DNA of 42,127 nucleotides from positions 1 to 42,127 of the forward strand of contig JASLNU010000116.1 of the NCBI GenBank assembly GCA_030745835.1, in the 5' to 3' direction. Below, piece after piece: positions 17,567-26,226 of the stretch. Source of the DNA: GCA-2687515 sp002687515 (GTDB lineage Bacteria; Pseudomonadota; Alphaproteobacteria; Rhodospirillales; UBA2165). How positions within the stretch are numbered: position 1 is the stretch's first letter; each line of letters opens with the position of its first letter. The translations under genes were made by a program, and so were the position numbers. The notes under the pieces were generated by a model, which saw only the letters and a program-made list of their open reading frames with translations, ran no database searches and had not been told where the DNA came from.

Positions 17567-18879
17567 CCACGCTTATCCAAGGCTACGTATGGGCGCTCCG
17601 TTTCGCCGAGATATAGCTGGCGCGGGCGTCCGATTTTCTGGTTCGGATCCTCGACCATTTCGTTCCACTGCGCGATCCATCCGACCGTGCGGGCGACGGC
17701 AAACAACACCGTGAACATCGAAACCGGTATGCCCATGGCGCGGAAGATGATGCCCGAATAGAAATCCACATTTGGATACAGTTTTCGCTCGACGAAGTAT
17801 TCGTCTTCGAGGGCGATGCGTTCGAGTTCGATGGCCAATTCGAGCAAAGGTTCGTTGGTGACGCCAAGTTCGCCGAGAACTTCATGACAGCTTTCCTGCA
17901 TCACGCGGGCGCGCGGATCGAAGTTCTTGTAGACGCGGTGGCCAAATCCCATCAGCCGGAACGGATTGTCTTTATCCTTGGTCTTTTTGATGAATTCGGG
18001 GATGTTTTTCTTGTCGCCGATTTCCTGAAGCATGTTGAGCACGGCTTCGTTGGCGCCGCCATGGGCCGGCCCCCACAGCGACGCGATGCCGGCGGCGATA
18101 CAGGCAAATGGATTGGCGCCGCTGGAACCGGCCAGCCTGACCGTCGATGTCGAGGCATTTTGCTCATGGTCGGCATGCAGGATAAGCGTACGATCCATGG
18201 CGCGCGCCAGGATCGGGCTGATTTCGTAAGGCTCCGCCGGCGTCGAAAACATCATGTAAAGGAAGTTTTCGGCATAGGACAGATCGTTGCGCGGATAAAT
18301 GAACGGCTGTCCAATCGAGTATTTATAGGCTTGTGCGGCGATTGTCGGAATTTTAGCGATGGTGCGATAGGATGCCACCATCCGGTGCCACGGGTCCGAT
18401 ATATCGAGGCTGTCGTGATAAAATGCCGACAGGGCGCCGACAACACCGCACATAATGGCCATGGGATGGGAATCACGCCTGAATCCCCGGTAAAATTGGA
18501 TCAGTTGCTCATGCAACATGGTGTGGTAGGTGATATCGAAATCGAATTTCTCTTTCTGCTCGTTGTTGGGCAAGTCGCCATAAAGAAGCAGATAGCAAAT
18601 CTCGGTGTAGTCAGAATACTCGGCCAGATCGGCAATCGGATATCCGCGATATAGCAATATCCCTTCATCGCCATCGATATAAGTGATGTTGGATTCACAG
18701 CTTCCGGTAGAAGTGAAACCGGGATCATAGGTGAAATATCCGGTTTCCGCATACAGGCGCCGCACATCGATAACTTTCGGACCGACCGAGCCTTCAAGCA
18801 CCGGCAGCTCGAATTCTTCTCCGGTGGCGTTGTTGGTCAGCGTGAAAGTTTCCGTATTGCGTCGGTCCTGATCGGCCAT
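17563..18879 (-). CDS. gltA: Citrate synthase (type II, hexameric)
   Basis: Condenses acetyl-CoA and oxaloacetate in the TCA cycle. Catalytic regions: LHADHEQNAST and WGPAHGGANEA (His), GFGHRVYKNFDPRA (His) and NVDFYSGI (Asp). The N-terminal extension and length (438 residues) fit the Gram-negative NADH-sensitive hexameric type. The start is the ATG at 18879: GGAGGG lies about 10 bases upstream, which rules out the in-frame ATG at 18897. The gene follows gltX in the same direction after about 70 bases and converges on lpxB. Confidence 0.97.
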   Translation of the reverse strand: MADQDRRNTETFTLTNNATGEEFELPVLEGSVGPKVIDVRRLYAETGYFTYDPGFTSTGSCESNITYIDGDEGILLYRGYPIADLAEYSDYTEICYLLLYGDLPNNEQKEKFDFDITYHTMLHEQLIQFYRGFRRDSHPMAIMCGVVGALSAFYHDSLDISDPWHRMVASYRTIAKIPTIAAQAYKYSIGQPFIYPRNDLSYAENFLYMMFSTPAEPYEISPILARAMDRTLILHADHEQNASTSTVRLAGSSGANPFACIAAGIASLWGPAHGGANEAVLNMLQEIGDKKNIPEFIKKTKDKDNPFRLMGFGHRVYKNFDPRARVMQESCHEVLGELGVTNEPLLELAIELERIALEDEYFVERKLYPNVDFYSGIIFRAMGIPVSMFTVLFAVARTVGWIAQWNEMVEDPNQKIGRPRQLYLGETERPYVALDKRG

Positions 18880-18950
18880 GAGACGATTTCCCTCCATAAT
18901 CAAAACATTCAGTTTAATTGGTATTTTTTATTCTTGGCTTCCATCGCCCT

Positions 18951-20363
18951 TCATTGCGGGCGCGGTGTTGCGTCTTCCAATCTCCCGAGCGTCTCCTCCT
19001 GGCCGAGGATTTCCATGACTTCAAAAATTCCAGGAGAAACGTTCGATCCTGTCAAGGCGGCGCGCAACGGCTGGGCCAGTTTACCCAGATTCTCGTTCCG
19101 GTCGGCCGCAGCCTTGCGGATGCGGCTTTCCAGTTCGTCGCGCGACCAGTTTGAGACGCCAGCCAATTCCTCGCGGGCTATATCGACCATGCGACGGCCA
19201 TGTTCGTCAAGCATTTTTCGTGCTTTGCCGCTCAAGGTTAATGGCCGTTTTAGCACATAAAATAATGCGTTTTCAGATAGTTCATTGATATTCTTCGCGC
19301 GTTCCTTTAAGCCAGATATACCGTTTCTCAAACGCGCGTTTTCACTTTTTCCAATATCCGATCCGAGTAATTTTTCAATATTCGGACGCACCAGATCGAG
19401 CAATTTATCGCTGTCCGCCGTTCGTATGTAGTGGCCGTTAAGGCTGGTGAGTTTGTCGATATCGAATTGCGCCGCGCCGCGGCCGACAGCGTCCAGGTCG
19501 AACCACTCGATGGCTTGCCCGCGGCTGATGATTTCCTCGTCGCCGTGCGACCAGCCAAGCCGCAAGAGATAATTGTTAACGGCTTCGGCCAGGAAGCCAT
19601 CGTCGCGGTAGGCTTCGACGCGCAGGGCGCCGTGCCGCTTGGAAAGTTTTTTACCGTCGCTGCCGTGCAGCAGAGGCATGTGCGCAAACACCGGCATCTC
19701 CCAACCCAGGGCGGAATAGATCTGAGCTTGGCGAAAGGTGTTGGTCAGATGATCATCGCCGCGGATGACATGGGTAATGTCCATATCGTGATCGTCGACG
19801 ACGACGGCGAGCATATAGGTAGGGGTGCCGTCGGCGCGCAGCAAAACCATATCATCAAGTTGTTCGTTGGCGACCCGGACCGTGCCTTGAATCTTGTCAT
19901 CGATAACGGTCTCGCCCACCTCCGGCGCTTTCAGGCGAACAACCGGATCGACATCCGCCGGCGCCTCGGCGGGGTCGCGGTCCCGCCAGCGCCCATCGTA
20001 GAGCTTGCGGCTCCCCGCTGCGCGCGCCCGCGTCCGCATTTCGGCCAGTTCTTCGGGCGAACAGTAGCAGCGATAGGCGAGCCCCTTTGCAAGCAGCTGC
20101 TGCGCAACCTCCTGATGCCGCTGGCGCCGCGAATATTGCGAAACCGGCTCTTCATCCCAATCCAACTGCAGCCATTTGAGCCCGCCATAGATCGCCTCGA
20201 CCGCTTCGTCGGTGGACCGCTCGCGGTCGGTATCCTCGATCCGCAATAGAAACTTGCCGCCGTGGTGACGGGCATAGAGCCAGTTAAAGAGGGCCGTACG
20301 CGCGCCGCCGATATGCAGGAATCCGGTGGGCGAGGGGGCAAAGCGGGTTACGACCGGCGTCAT
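18951..20363 (-). CDS. gltX: Glutamyl-tRNA synthetase
   Basis: Charges tRNA with glutamate. Class I motifs: RFAPSPTGFLHIGGART (HIGH variant) at the N terminus and KKLSKRHGA (KMSKS equivalent) near residue 240, with RIEDTDRERS and YRCYCSPEEL between. 470 residues. The ATG at 20363 is chosen over the TTG at 20372 because the family starts just before TRFAPSPTG; no strong Shine-Dalgarno is visible for either. Many alphaproteobacteria carry two GltX paralogues, one of which may also charge tRNA-Gln for the amidotransferase route; which type this is cannot be told here. Confidence 0.94.
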   Translation of the reverse strand: MTPVVTRFAPSPTGFLHIGGARTALFNWLYARHHGGKFLLRIEDTDRERSTDEAVEAIYGGLKWLQLDWDEEPVSQYSRRQRHQEVAQQLLAKGLAYRCYCSPEELAEMRTRARAAGSRKLYDGRWRDRDPAEAPADVDPVVRLKAPEVGETVIDDKIQGTVRVANEQLDDMVLLRADGTPTYMLAVVVDDHDMDITHVIRGDDHLTNTFRQAQIYSALGWEMPVFAHMPLLHGSDGKKLSKRHGALRVEAYRDDGFLAEAVNNYLLRLGWSHGDEEIISRGQAIEWFDLDAVGRGAAQFDIDKLTSLNGHYIRTADSDKLLDLVRPNIEKLLGSDIGKSENARLRNGISGLKERAKNINELSENALFYVLKRPLTLSGKARKMLDEHGRRMVDIAREELAGVSNWSRDELESRIRKAAADRNENLGKLAQPLRAALTGSNVSPGIFEVMEILGQEETLGRLEDATPRPQ

Positions 20364-20513
20364 GGGAATCAATTTGTTGAATTCATTGGAATAAATCGCG
20401 CCACCCGACGGCGAGTTGCGCGTTTTGTAACACGGCTTCGGGCCGATTACCAGAGATTGTCCCGGCTTCGCCGGCGGTTTAGGCTGGCGCCAACAGCCGG
20501 GGAGCGGCTTCGC

Positions 20514-22649
20514 ATGTCATTTTACGGTCGGATCAGCCAAGGTGTATTCGATATTCTCGTTGCCGAGCGGGATCGCTGGCTGCTCTGGCTGCCGGTGTTT
20601 CTCGGCGCCGGTGTCGGTATCTATTTCGCACTGGGCCGTGAACCGGCGCCGTGGACCGGGGCGGCGGCGCTTATTGTATTCCTTGTGCTCGCCGCGATGG
20701 CCCGGCGCCGGCAGGGCTTTTTGCCGTTGTTAATCACCCTCGTGGCCCTGGCGCTCGGCTTTTCGGCGGCGCAGTGGCGGGTCTTCGAGACGCGCCATAT
20801 CATCCTCGATCGGCAAATCGGCCCGACGTCGATAAGCGGCCAGGTGGCGCGCTCCGAGATTTTTCCCGATGGCGCCCGGCTGACCTTGTCGCGGGTGCGC
20901 ATCGCGGGTCTTGGCGCCGCCCGGACGCCAGAGCGGGTCCGCATCAGGCTGCGCCGCGCGCCGCCGAATGTCCTGCCGGGCGATTGGGTCCGGATGCGGG
21001 CGCGCATCGGACCGCCGCCGCCGCCGGCCATGCCCGGCGCCTATGATTTCCAGCGTTCCCTCTATTTCGCCGGGATCGGCGCCACCGGGTTTGCCTTCGG
21101 CGGCGCCGAGAAGCTTTCCGGCAACGAAGCCAGTAACGACGGTGGCGGCATCGGTTCGCAAATGAGTCTTGGTCAAATCTGGCAGCGGATGCGGCAAACC
21201 ATTTCGACGCGCATCCGCGGCGCGATTGGCGGTGATGCGGGCGCCGTCGCCGCGGCTCTGATCACCGGCGACCGCAGCGCCATTCCCAAACCCGTGCTGC
21301 AGGCATTCCGGGATTCCGGGATCGCCCATCTGTTGGCGATTTCAGGTCTGCATGTGGGATTGGTGGCCGGACTTTTGTTCTTTGGCCTGCGCGCCCTGCT
21401 GGCGCTCCTGCCGGCGCTGGCGCTGACCTATCCGATCAAGAAATGGGCGGCGTTTTTCGCCATCTGCGGTGCATTTTTCTATGCACTCCTCGCCGGTGCG
21501 ACGGTACCGACGCAGCGGGCATTCGTGATGATCGGCCTGATCCTGACCGCCGTCATCTTCGACCGCCAGGGTATTTCCATGCGCCTGGTGGCGATTGCCG
21601 CCTTTGTCATTCTTTTGCTCAGGCCCGAATCGATGCTCGGCCCGAGCTTTCAGATGTCCTTCGCCGCCGTCGTCGCGTTGATCGCGGCCTACGAAGGATG
21701 GGGCAGGGATTTGCGCGCCCGCACCGAAAGCAACTGGCGCAAGCGCGCCATCCTTTATCTTGCCGGTATCGCGCTGACCACCGTCATCGCCACCATCGCG
21801 ACGGCGCCGTTCGCGGTGCATCATTTCAACCGGATCGCGGTGCTTGGCCTTGCCGCGAATATTGCCGCCGTGCCGATGGCCACCCTTTGGATCATGCCGT
21901 TTGCCATTCTCGGGATGTTTTTGATGCCCTTCGGGTTGGAAAAAATTGCATTGATTCCAATGGGTTGGGGCATAGACACCGTGATCGCCGTGGCTCAATT
22001 CGTGGCCGGCCAAGAGGCCGCCGTGGTTGCCGTTGGCGCCTTGCCGGTTGCCGGGCTGATCGCCATCGCGCTTGGCGGCCTGTGGCTATGTATCTGGCGC
22101 GGACGGCGGCGCTATTTGGGCGGCATCGGTATCATTGGCGGATTACTGTCGCTGTTGCTGGTGCGGCCGCCGGATCTGCTGATCGACGGCAATGGACGCT
22201 TGTTCGCATTGTTGACCGAGGATGGCCGCTTGCACCTGTCGTCGCGTACCGCCGCCCGCTTTAGCCGCGGCGTTTGGCTGCGCCGCGCCGGCCTTACCGA
22301 GAAGCGGGCGGAATTTCTTAAACGGCGCCCGGCGCCGAGGCCCGCCAACCCAATGTGCGACCGCCTCGGCTGTATCTGGCGGGTCAAGGATCAAACGGTG
22401 GCATTGATCACCGATTCCCAGGCCCTGCCCGAGGACTGCCGGCGCGCCGATCTGGTAGTCAGCATGGAACCGGTGCCCTGGGCCTGCCCGTCGGCGCATA
22501 CCGTGATCGACCGTTTTGATCTGTGGCGAAACGGAACCCACGCCGTCTGGCTGTCGAACCGCGGCGCGCGGGTGCTTAGCGTTAATCAGGCGCGCGGCCA
22601 GCGCCCCTGGGTTGCCCGCCGGGCCAGCCGGCGCTCGGGGTCGCGCTAG
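20514..22649 (+). CDS. comEC: ComEC/Rec2-family DNA-uptake channel protein
   Basis: Polytopic inner-membrane protein; in competent bacteria ComEC passes single-stranded DNA into the cytoplasm. Residues from 1: N-terminal helices, an OB-like soluble stretch (DUF4131 type, about 80-190), then the competence core with LITGDRSAIPKPVLQAFRDSGIAHLLAISGLHVGLVAG (given here only as landmarks DRSAIP, DSGIAHLLAISGLH) and further helices to about residue 560. The C-terminal 150 residues lack the HxHxDH motif of a metallo-beta-lactamase domain. The ATG at 20514 has GGGGAGCGG upstream; longer in-frame starts lie inside divergent gltX and are rejected. 711 residues. Whether the cell is competent is not shown. 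Confidence 0.9.
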   Translation: MSFYGRISQGVFDILVAERDRWLLWLPVFLGAGVGIYFALGREPAPWTGAAALIVFLVLAAMARRRQGFLPLLITLVALALGFSAAQWRVFETRHIILDRQIGPTSISGQVARSEIFPDGARLTLSRVRIAGLGAARTPERVRIRLRRAPPNVLPGDWVRMRARIGPPPPPAMPGAYDFQRSLYFAGIGATGFAFGGAEKLSGNEASNDGGGIGSQMSLGQIWQRMRQTISTRIRGAIGGDAGAVAAALITGDRSAIPKPVLQAFRDSGIAHLLAISGLHVGLVAGLLFFGLRALLALLPALALTYPIKKWAAFFAICGAFFYALLAGATVPTQRAFVMIGLILTAVIFDRQGISMRLVAIAAFVILLLRPESMLGPSFQMSFAAVVALIAAYEGWGRDLRARTESNWRKRAILYLAGIALTTVIATIATAPFAVHHFNRIAVLGLAANIAAVPMATLWIMPFAILGMFLMPFGLEKIALIPMGWGIDTVIAVAQFVAGQEAAVVAVGALPVAGLIAIALGGLWLCIWRGRRRYLGGIGIIGGLLSLLLVRPPDLLIDGNGRLFALLTEDGRLHLSSRTAARFSRGVWLRRAGLTEKRAEFLKRRPAPRPANPMCDRLGCIWRVKDQTVALITDSQALPEDCRRADLVVSMEPVPWACPSAHTVIDRFDLWRNGTHAVWLSNRGARVLSVNQARGQRPWVARRASRRSGSR

Positions 22650-22685
22650 CGCATCGGCGCGCAGCACCGGTTTTTAACAATCAAA

Positions 22686-22718
22686 ATGGCGCGCCCGGTC
22701 ACTAGCCGGGCGCGCCAT
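22686..22718 (-). terminator. Terminator of lexA (possibly also comEC)
   Basis: A 13-bp perfect stem (ATGGCGCGCCCGG with CCGGGCGCGCCAT) closes a 7-base loop between the convergent comEC and lexA genes. On the minus strand the stem is followed by ATTTTGATTGTT, a T-rich tract fitting intrinsic termination of lexA. On the plus strand no T run follows, so its role for comEC is less sure. Confidence 0.75.
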
Positions 22719-22747
22719 GCAAGGGGATGGTAGGGGGAGAGTGGGGA

Positions 22748-23434
22748 TCAGTATTTGCGCATCAAACCGACCAGGCGGCCTTGCACATTGACGCGGTCAG
22801 GGCCGAAAATGCGGGTTTCAAAATCCTTGTTGGCGGGTTCGAGGGCAATCGAATCGCCCTTGCGGCGCAACCGCTTCAAGGTCACTTCATTGCCATCCAC
22901 CAGGGCGACCACGATGGCGCCATTGTCGGCGTTATCGCAGCGTTCGATCAACACCGTGTCGCCGTCATTGATTCCGGCTTCGATCATCGAATCGCCTTCA
23001 ATTTCAAGGGCATAATGCTCCCCCTTGCCGAGCAGCGAGGGCGGAACCTCGATCCGGTTGGTGTCGCGCAAGGCTTCGATCGGGGTGCCGGCGGCGATGC
23101 GCCCCAAAAGCGGCAATTCCACCGCATCGTTGGCGGATGCCGGCAGGCTTTCGCCCGGCGCATCGAATTTGCCCTTGACCACGGTCAGCGGCACATCGGT
23201 TTTGCCGGCCAGCGCCAAATTTTCAGGCAGTTTCAGGACTTCCAGGGCGCGCGCCTTATGCGGCAGACGGCGGATAAATCCGCGTTCTTCCAAAGCCGTG
23301 ATGAGCCGGTGAATGCCGGACTTGGACTTGAGGTTCAAGGCATCCTTCATTTCGTCATATGAGGGCGATATTCCGGTTTCATTCAACCTTTGATCGATAT
23401 AAGTGATAAGTTGATATTGTTTTTTGGTCAACAT
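22748..23434 (-). CDS. lexA: LexA SOS repressor
   Basis: DNA-damage-response repressor, inactivated by RecA-stimulated self-cleavage. From the ATG at 23434: winged-helix domain at residues 1-65 (MLTKKQYQLI, SPSYDEMKDAL, SGIHRLITALEERGFI), hinge, then the S24 latent protease with the cleavage bond A115-G116 (GRIAAGTP), Ser149 (GDSM) and Lys187 (VTLKRL). 228 residues, slightly longer than E. coli LexA (202), as usual in alphaproteobacteria. GGAG sits about 7 bases before the ATG, excluding an upstream in-frame start. Its own promoter carries an SOS box, so it is autoregulated. Confidence 0.97.
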   Translation of the reverse strand: MLTKKQYQLITYIDQRLNETGISPSYDEMKDALNLKSKSGIHRLITALEERGFIRRLPHKARALEVLKLPENLALAGKTDVPLTVVKGKFDAPGESLPASANDAVELPLLGRIAAGTPIEALRDTNRIEVPPSLLGKGEHYALEIEGDSMIEAGINDGDTVLIERCDNADNGAIVVALVDGNEVTLKRLRRKGDSIALEPANKDFETRIFGPDRVNVQGRLVGLMRKY

Positions 23435-23562
23435 GCCGTATCTCCAGCGTAAAATGGCTGATATGGTCGTTTCGGTCGGCTCCAAACCATGAAAATGAGT
23501 TATTTAGACGGTTTAACCCGGCAACCCACAAAATCTGGAACAAAACCAAAACGTATATATAT

Positions 23563-23591
23563 GTTCTAGTTTGGTTCCGGCCCCGCGTCAA
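23563..23591 (-). promoter_or_regulatory. lexA promoter with alphaproteobacterial SOS box
   Basis: On the minus strand, TTGACG (23591-23586), a 17-base spacer and TAGAAC (23568-23563) form a promoter reading into lexA. The LexA box GAACCAAACTAGAAC (GAAC-N7-GAAC, 23577-23563) covers the end of the spacer and the -10 element. A- and T-rich tracts upstream (23598-23632) could act as an UP element. A second, imperfect box GAAC-N7-AAAC lies at 23538-23552, downstream of the expected transcription start. The leader to the ATG would be about 120 bases. Confidence 0.8.
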
Positions 23592-23700
23592 GGGGGTATT
23601 TTGATTTTTTTTGTATTTTTTTTTGGCGCGGTCCAATTTGCGCTCACCTGATCGGCATATTACCTAGCTGGATTGGGCTTGTGACGGCCCCGATCCACGA

Positions 23701-24930
23701 TTAGGCGGACGGATCCAAGCGCACAATCTCGACCCGTTCACCGGCCTTGACCGCCGCCGCGTGGGGCAGGCGCACGACCAGGCAATCGGCCCTCGAAAAC
23801 AGGGCCAGCATGGAACTGTCCTGCTTGCCGAACGGCGTCGCCGTCAATTCGCCTTTCTCGTTGAAGCCCAGCTGCGAACGCAGATAATCCTGGCGGCGGT
23901 CGTTTTCCCCAAGATCACAGCCGAGAACCGCCGTTTCGGCGGGCCGGTCCACGAGCCTGATGCCGAGCATAACGTCCAGGGCCGGTTTCAGGTACAATGC
24001 CGCGGTGACGCCGGCGGACACCGGATTACCCGGCAATCCGAGCATCGGTGTTCCATGAATTTCGCCAAAAATTAGCGGTTTTCCGGGGCGCATGGCGACC
24101 TTGGAGAAGGTGATATTCATGCCTTCACCGCCCAGCACCTGCTTGACCAGGTCATAATCGCCGACCGATGCGCCGCCGATGGTGACCAGCATATCCATGG
24201 CGCGCACGCCTTTCAGTTTGTTGATCAATGACTGCGGATCGTCGCGCGCAATGCCCAAATTGACCGGCACGCCGCCGGCGGCGGTAATGAACGCCGCGAG
24301 GCCAATGCTGTTGGAACTGACGATCTGGTTGCGGGCCATCGGCTCGCCGGGCAGGACCAGTTCATTGCCGGTCGACAGGATCGCCACCCGGGGTTTGCGG
24401 AAAACTTTCAGCCACGGCACGTTCATCCCGGCGATCAGCGCAATATCCCTTGAATTCAGCCGTTTTCCATCCTCCAATAGGATTTCGCCGGAGCGGTAAT
24501 CGAGCCCGGCGGGGCGTACAAAGCGCCCGGGCGGCGCCGCTTCCTTGATGGTGATCTGATCGCCGCCGGCGTCGGTGTCTTCCTGCATGACGATGGCGTC
24601 GGCGCCGTCGGGCAGCGGCGCGCCGGTAAAAATACGCACCGTTTCACCGGCGCCGACGCTGCCTTCGAAGCCGACGCCGGCCGCCGATTCGCCGATCAAT
24701 TTCAGGGTCGCCGGCAACGATCCCAGATCTTCGCCGCGCACCGCGTAACCGTCCATCGAGGATACCGCCACCGGCGGCTGGGTCATGCGCGACGCCACAT
24801 CCTGGGCCAAAACCCGGCCGAACGCCTCGGCAATACCGACTTCTTCCGCGTTCAGGGGCTGCACGCCGGCCAGGACGGCGGCCCGTGCCTCGGCCACCGA
24901 GATCATGCCGTCATCGGGCTGGTTCATCAT
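23701..24930 (-). CDS. moeA: Molybdopterin molybdenumtransferase MoeA
   Basis: Inserts molybdate into adenylylated molybdopterin to finish molybdenum cofactor. Domain order is the usual one: N-terminal domain (SVAEARAAVLAGV), the motif AVSSMDGYAV, GETVRIFTGAPLPDGADAIV (landmarks FTGAPLP and DGADAIV), the MogA-like domain with ILSTGNELV and TIGGASVGDYD, PGKPLIFG and GLPGNPVSA, and a C-terminal beta-barrel. The start is the ATG at 24930 (or 24927), with AGGGA upstream, overlapping the moaC end by about 20 bases. 409 residues matches the family. Confidence 0.95.
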   Translation of the reverse strand: MMNQPDDGMISVAEARAAVLAGVQPLNAEEVGIAEAFGRVLAQDVASRMTQPPVAVSSMDGYAVRGEDLGSLPATLKLIGESAAGVGFEGSVGAGETVRIFTGAPLPDGADAIVMQEDTDAGGDQITIKEAAPPGRFVRPAGLDYRSGEILLEDGKRLNSRDIALIAGMNVPWLKVFRKPRVAILSTGNELVLPGEPMARNQIVSSNSIGLAAFITAAGGVPVNLGIARDDPQSLINKLKGVRAMDMLVTIGGASVGDYDLVKQVLGGEGMNITFSKVAMRPGKPLIFGEIHGTPMLGLPGNPVSAGVTAALYLKPALDVMLGIRLVDRPAETAVLGCDLGENDRRQDYLRSQLGFNEKGELTATPFGKQDSSMLALFSRADCLVVRLPHAAAVKAGERVEIVRLDPSA

Positions 24931-25393
24931 AAGTCCCTGATTTTCCGCCGGATTTATGAACCAGGCGGATATTTTCAATGACCATGCCCCGGTCCACCGC
25001 CTTGACCATGTCATAAACGGTGAGGGCGGCGACCGAAACCGCGGTCAGCGCCTCCATTTCGACGCCGGTCCTGCCGGTCAATTTGCAGGTGGCGGTGATA
25101 TCGACGGCGCCCCGGTCCGCATCGCAGGCCAGTTCGACGGAAACCGAGTTCAGATTGAGGGGGTGGCAGAGAGGAATAAGATCGGGCGTCCGTTTCGCCC
25201 CCATGATGCCGGCCAGCTGCGCGACGCTCAGCACGTCGCCTTTTTTGACGCTGCCGCCGGTGATCAGGGCCAGGGTTTCGGGCCGCATGATGACCGAGCC
25301 GGCGGCCACGGCGATGCGTTCGGTCGCTTCCTTTTCCGAGACATCGACCATCACCGCGTTACCGTCGGCATCGATATGGGTAAGCTCACTCAT
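24911..25393 (-). CDS. moaC: Cyclic pyranopterin monophosphate synthase accessory protein MoaC
   Basis: Acts with MoaA to convert GTP to cyclic pyranopterin monophosphate, the first step of molybdenum cofactor synthesis. The motifs LIPLCHPLNL (active-site His), TGRTGVEMEALTAVSVAAL and YDMVKAVDR are diagnostic. The ATG at 25393 overlaps the trpC stop as ATGA, which fixes the start and indicates translational coupling. 160 residues, normal length. moaC and moeA following trpC is a recurrent alphaproteobacterial arrangement. Confidence 0.96.
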   Translation of the reverse strand: MSELTHIDADGNAVMVDVSEKEATERIAVAAGSVIMRPETLALITGGSVKKGDVLSVAQLAGIMGAKRTPDLIPLCHPLNLNSVSVELACDADRGAVDITATCKLTGRTGVEMEALTAVSVAALTVYDMVKAVDRGMVIENIRLVHKSGGKSGTYDEPAR

Positions 25394-26226
25394 AGGGAGA
25401 CCGCCTTTTTCTCGATCCCGGCGTCCAGTCCGAGGAGGGCGCGGGTCGCCGCTTCCACATCGCGGTTGCGCATCAATGCCTCGCCAACCAGGAAACAATT
25501 GGCGCCGGCCGCCGCCATGCGTTGCAGGTCCGCCGGTTGCGATAAACCGGATTCGCTGACCAGCGTTACTCCGTCGCCGGCCCCATCGATAGCCATGCGG
25601 GCCAGCCGTTCGGTGGTCGCCAGATCGGTGTTCAGGGTCTTCAGGTTACGGTTGTTGATACCGAGCAGCCGGGGTCCGAGGCGGAGCGCGCGTTCGGTTT
25701 CGGCTTCGTCGTGAACCTCGATCAGCACATCCATGCCCAATTCCTCGGCGAGTGCTTTCATCTCCGCCGCCAGGGCGTCATCGAGCGCCGCCATGATGAT
25801 CAGCACGCAATCGGCGCCGATCGCCCGCGCCTCGGCGATCTGGTAGGGATCGACCATGAAATCCTTGCGCAAGGCCGGCAGCGGGACGGCGGCGCGGGCG
25901 GCGGCCAGATGCCCGTCCTCGCCTTCGAAGAAAGGCGTATCGGTCAACACCGAGAGACAGCTGGCGCCGCCGTTCCGGTAGGCCCTGGCCAGGCCCGCCG
26001 GATCGAAATCGGCGCGGATCAGCCCGTGCGACGGCGATGCCTTTTTTATCTCGGCGATCAGCCCAAAGCGGCCATCGGCGACGCTCCGTTCCAGGGCATC
26101 GGCAAAGCCGCGCGGCGGCGGCGCTTGGCGGGCCATATCCAATTGATTTTGCTCAGATTTTTCGGCCTTACGCGCGGCCACATGCTGGCGCTTTTGATCG
26201 CAAATACGGACCAGGACATCGCTCAT
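25390..26226 (-). CDS. trpC: Indole-3-glycerol phosphate synthase
   Basis: Closes the indole ring in tryptophan synthesis (CdRP to indoleglycerol phosphate). TIM-barrel motifs: LIAEIKKASPSHGLI with the catalytic lysine, SVLTDTPFFEG, LPALRKDFMVDPYQI, LGINNRNLKTL and LVSESGLS. 278 residues, a monofunctional enzyme without a fused TrpF. It overlaps trpD upstream and moaC downstream by ATGA junctions, so it belongs to one coupled unit. Confidence 0.97.
   Translation of the reverse strand: MSDVLVRICDQKRQHVAARKAEKSEQNQLDMARQAPPPRGFADALERSVADGRFGLIAEIKKASPSHGLIRADFDPAGLARAYRNGGASCLSVLTDTPFFEGEDGHLAAARAAVPLPALRKDFMVDPYQIAEARAIGADCVLIIMAALDDALAAEMKALAEELGMDVLIEVHDEAETERALRLGPRLLGINNRNLKTLNTDLATTERLARMAIDGAGDGVTLVSESGLSQPADLQRMAAAGANCFLVGEALMRNRDVEAATRALLGLDAGIEKKAVSL

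Noticed and set aside
17884..18654. Long plus-strand frame opposite gltA
   Set aside because: Antisense shadow of a highly conserved citrate synthase; sequence looks like no protein family.
18897..18903. Earlier in-frame starts for gltA
   Set aside because: GGAGGG is spaced for the ATG at 18879, and the extra residues are not part of citrate synthase.
20262..20513. Upstream extension of comEC into gltX
   Set aside because: Residues are antisense to gltX; the ATG at 20514 with GGGGAGCGG is a better start.
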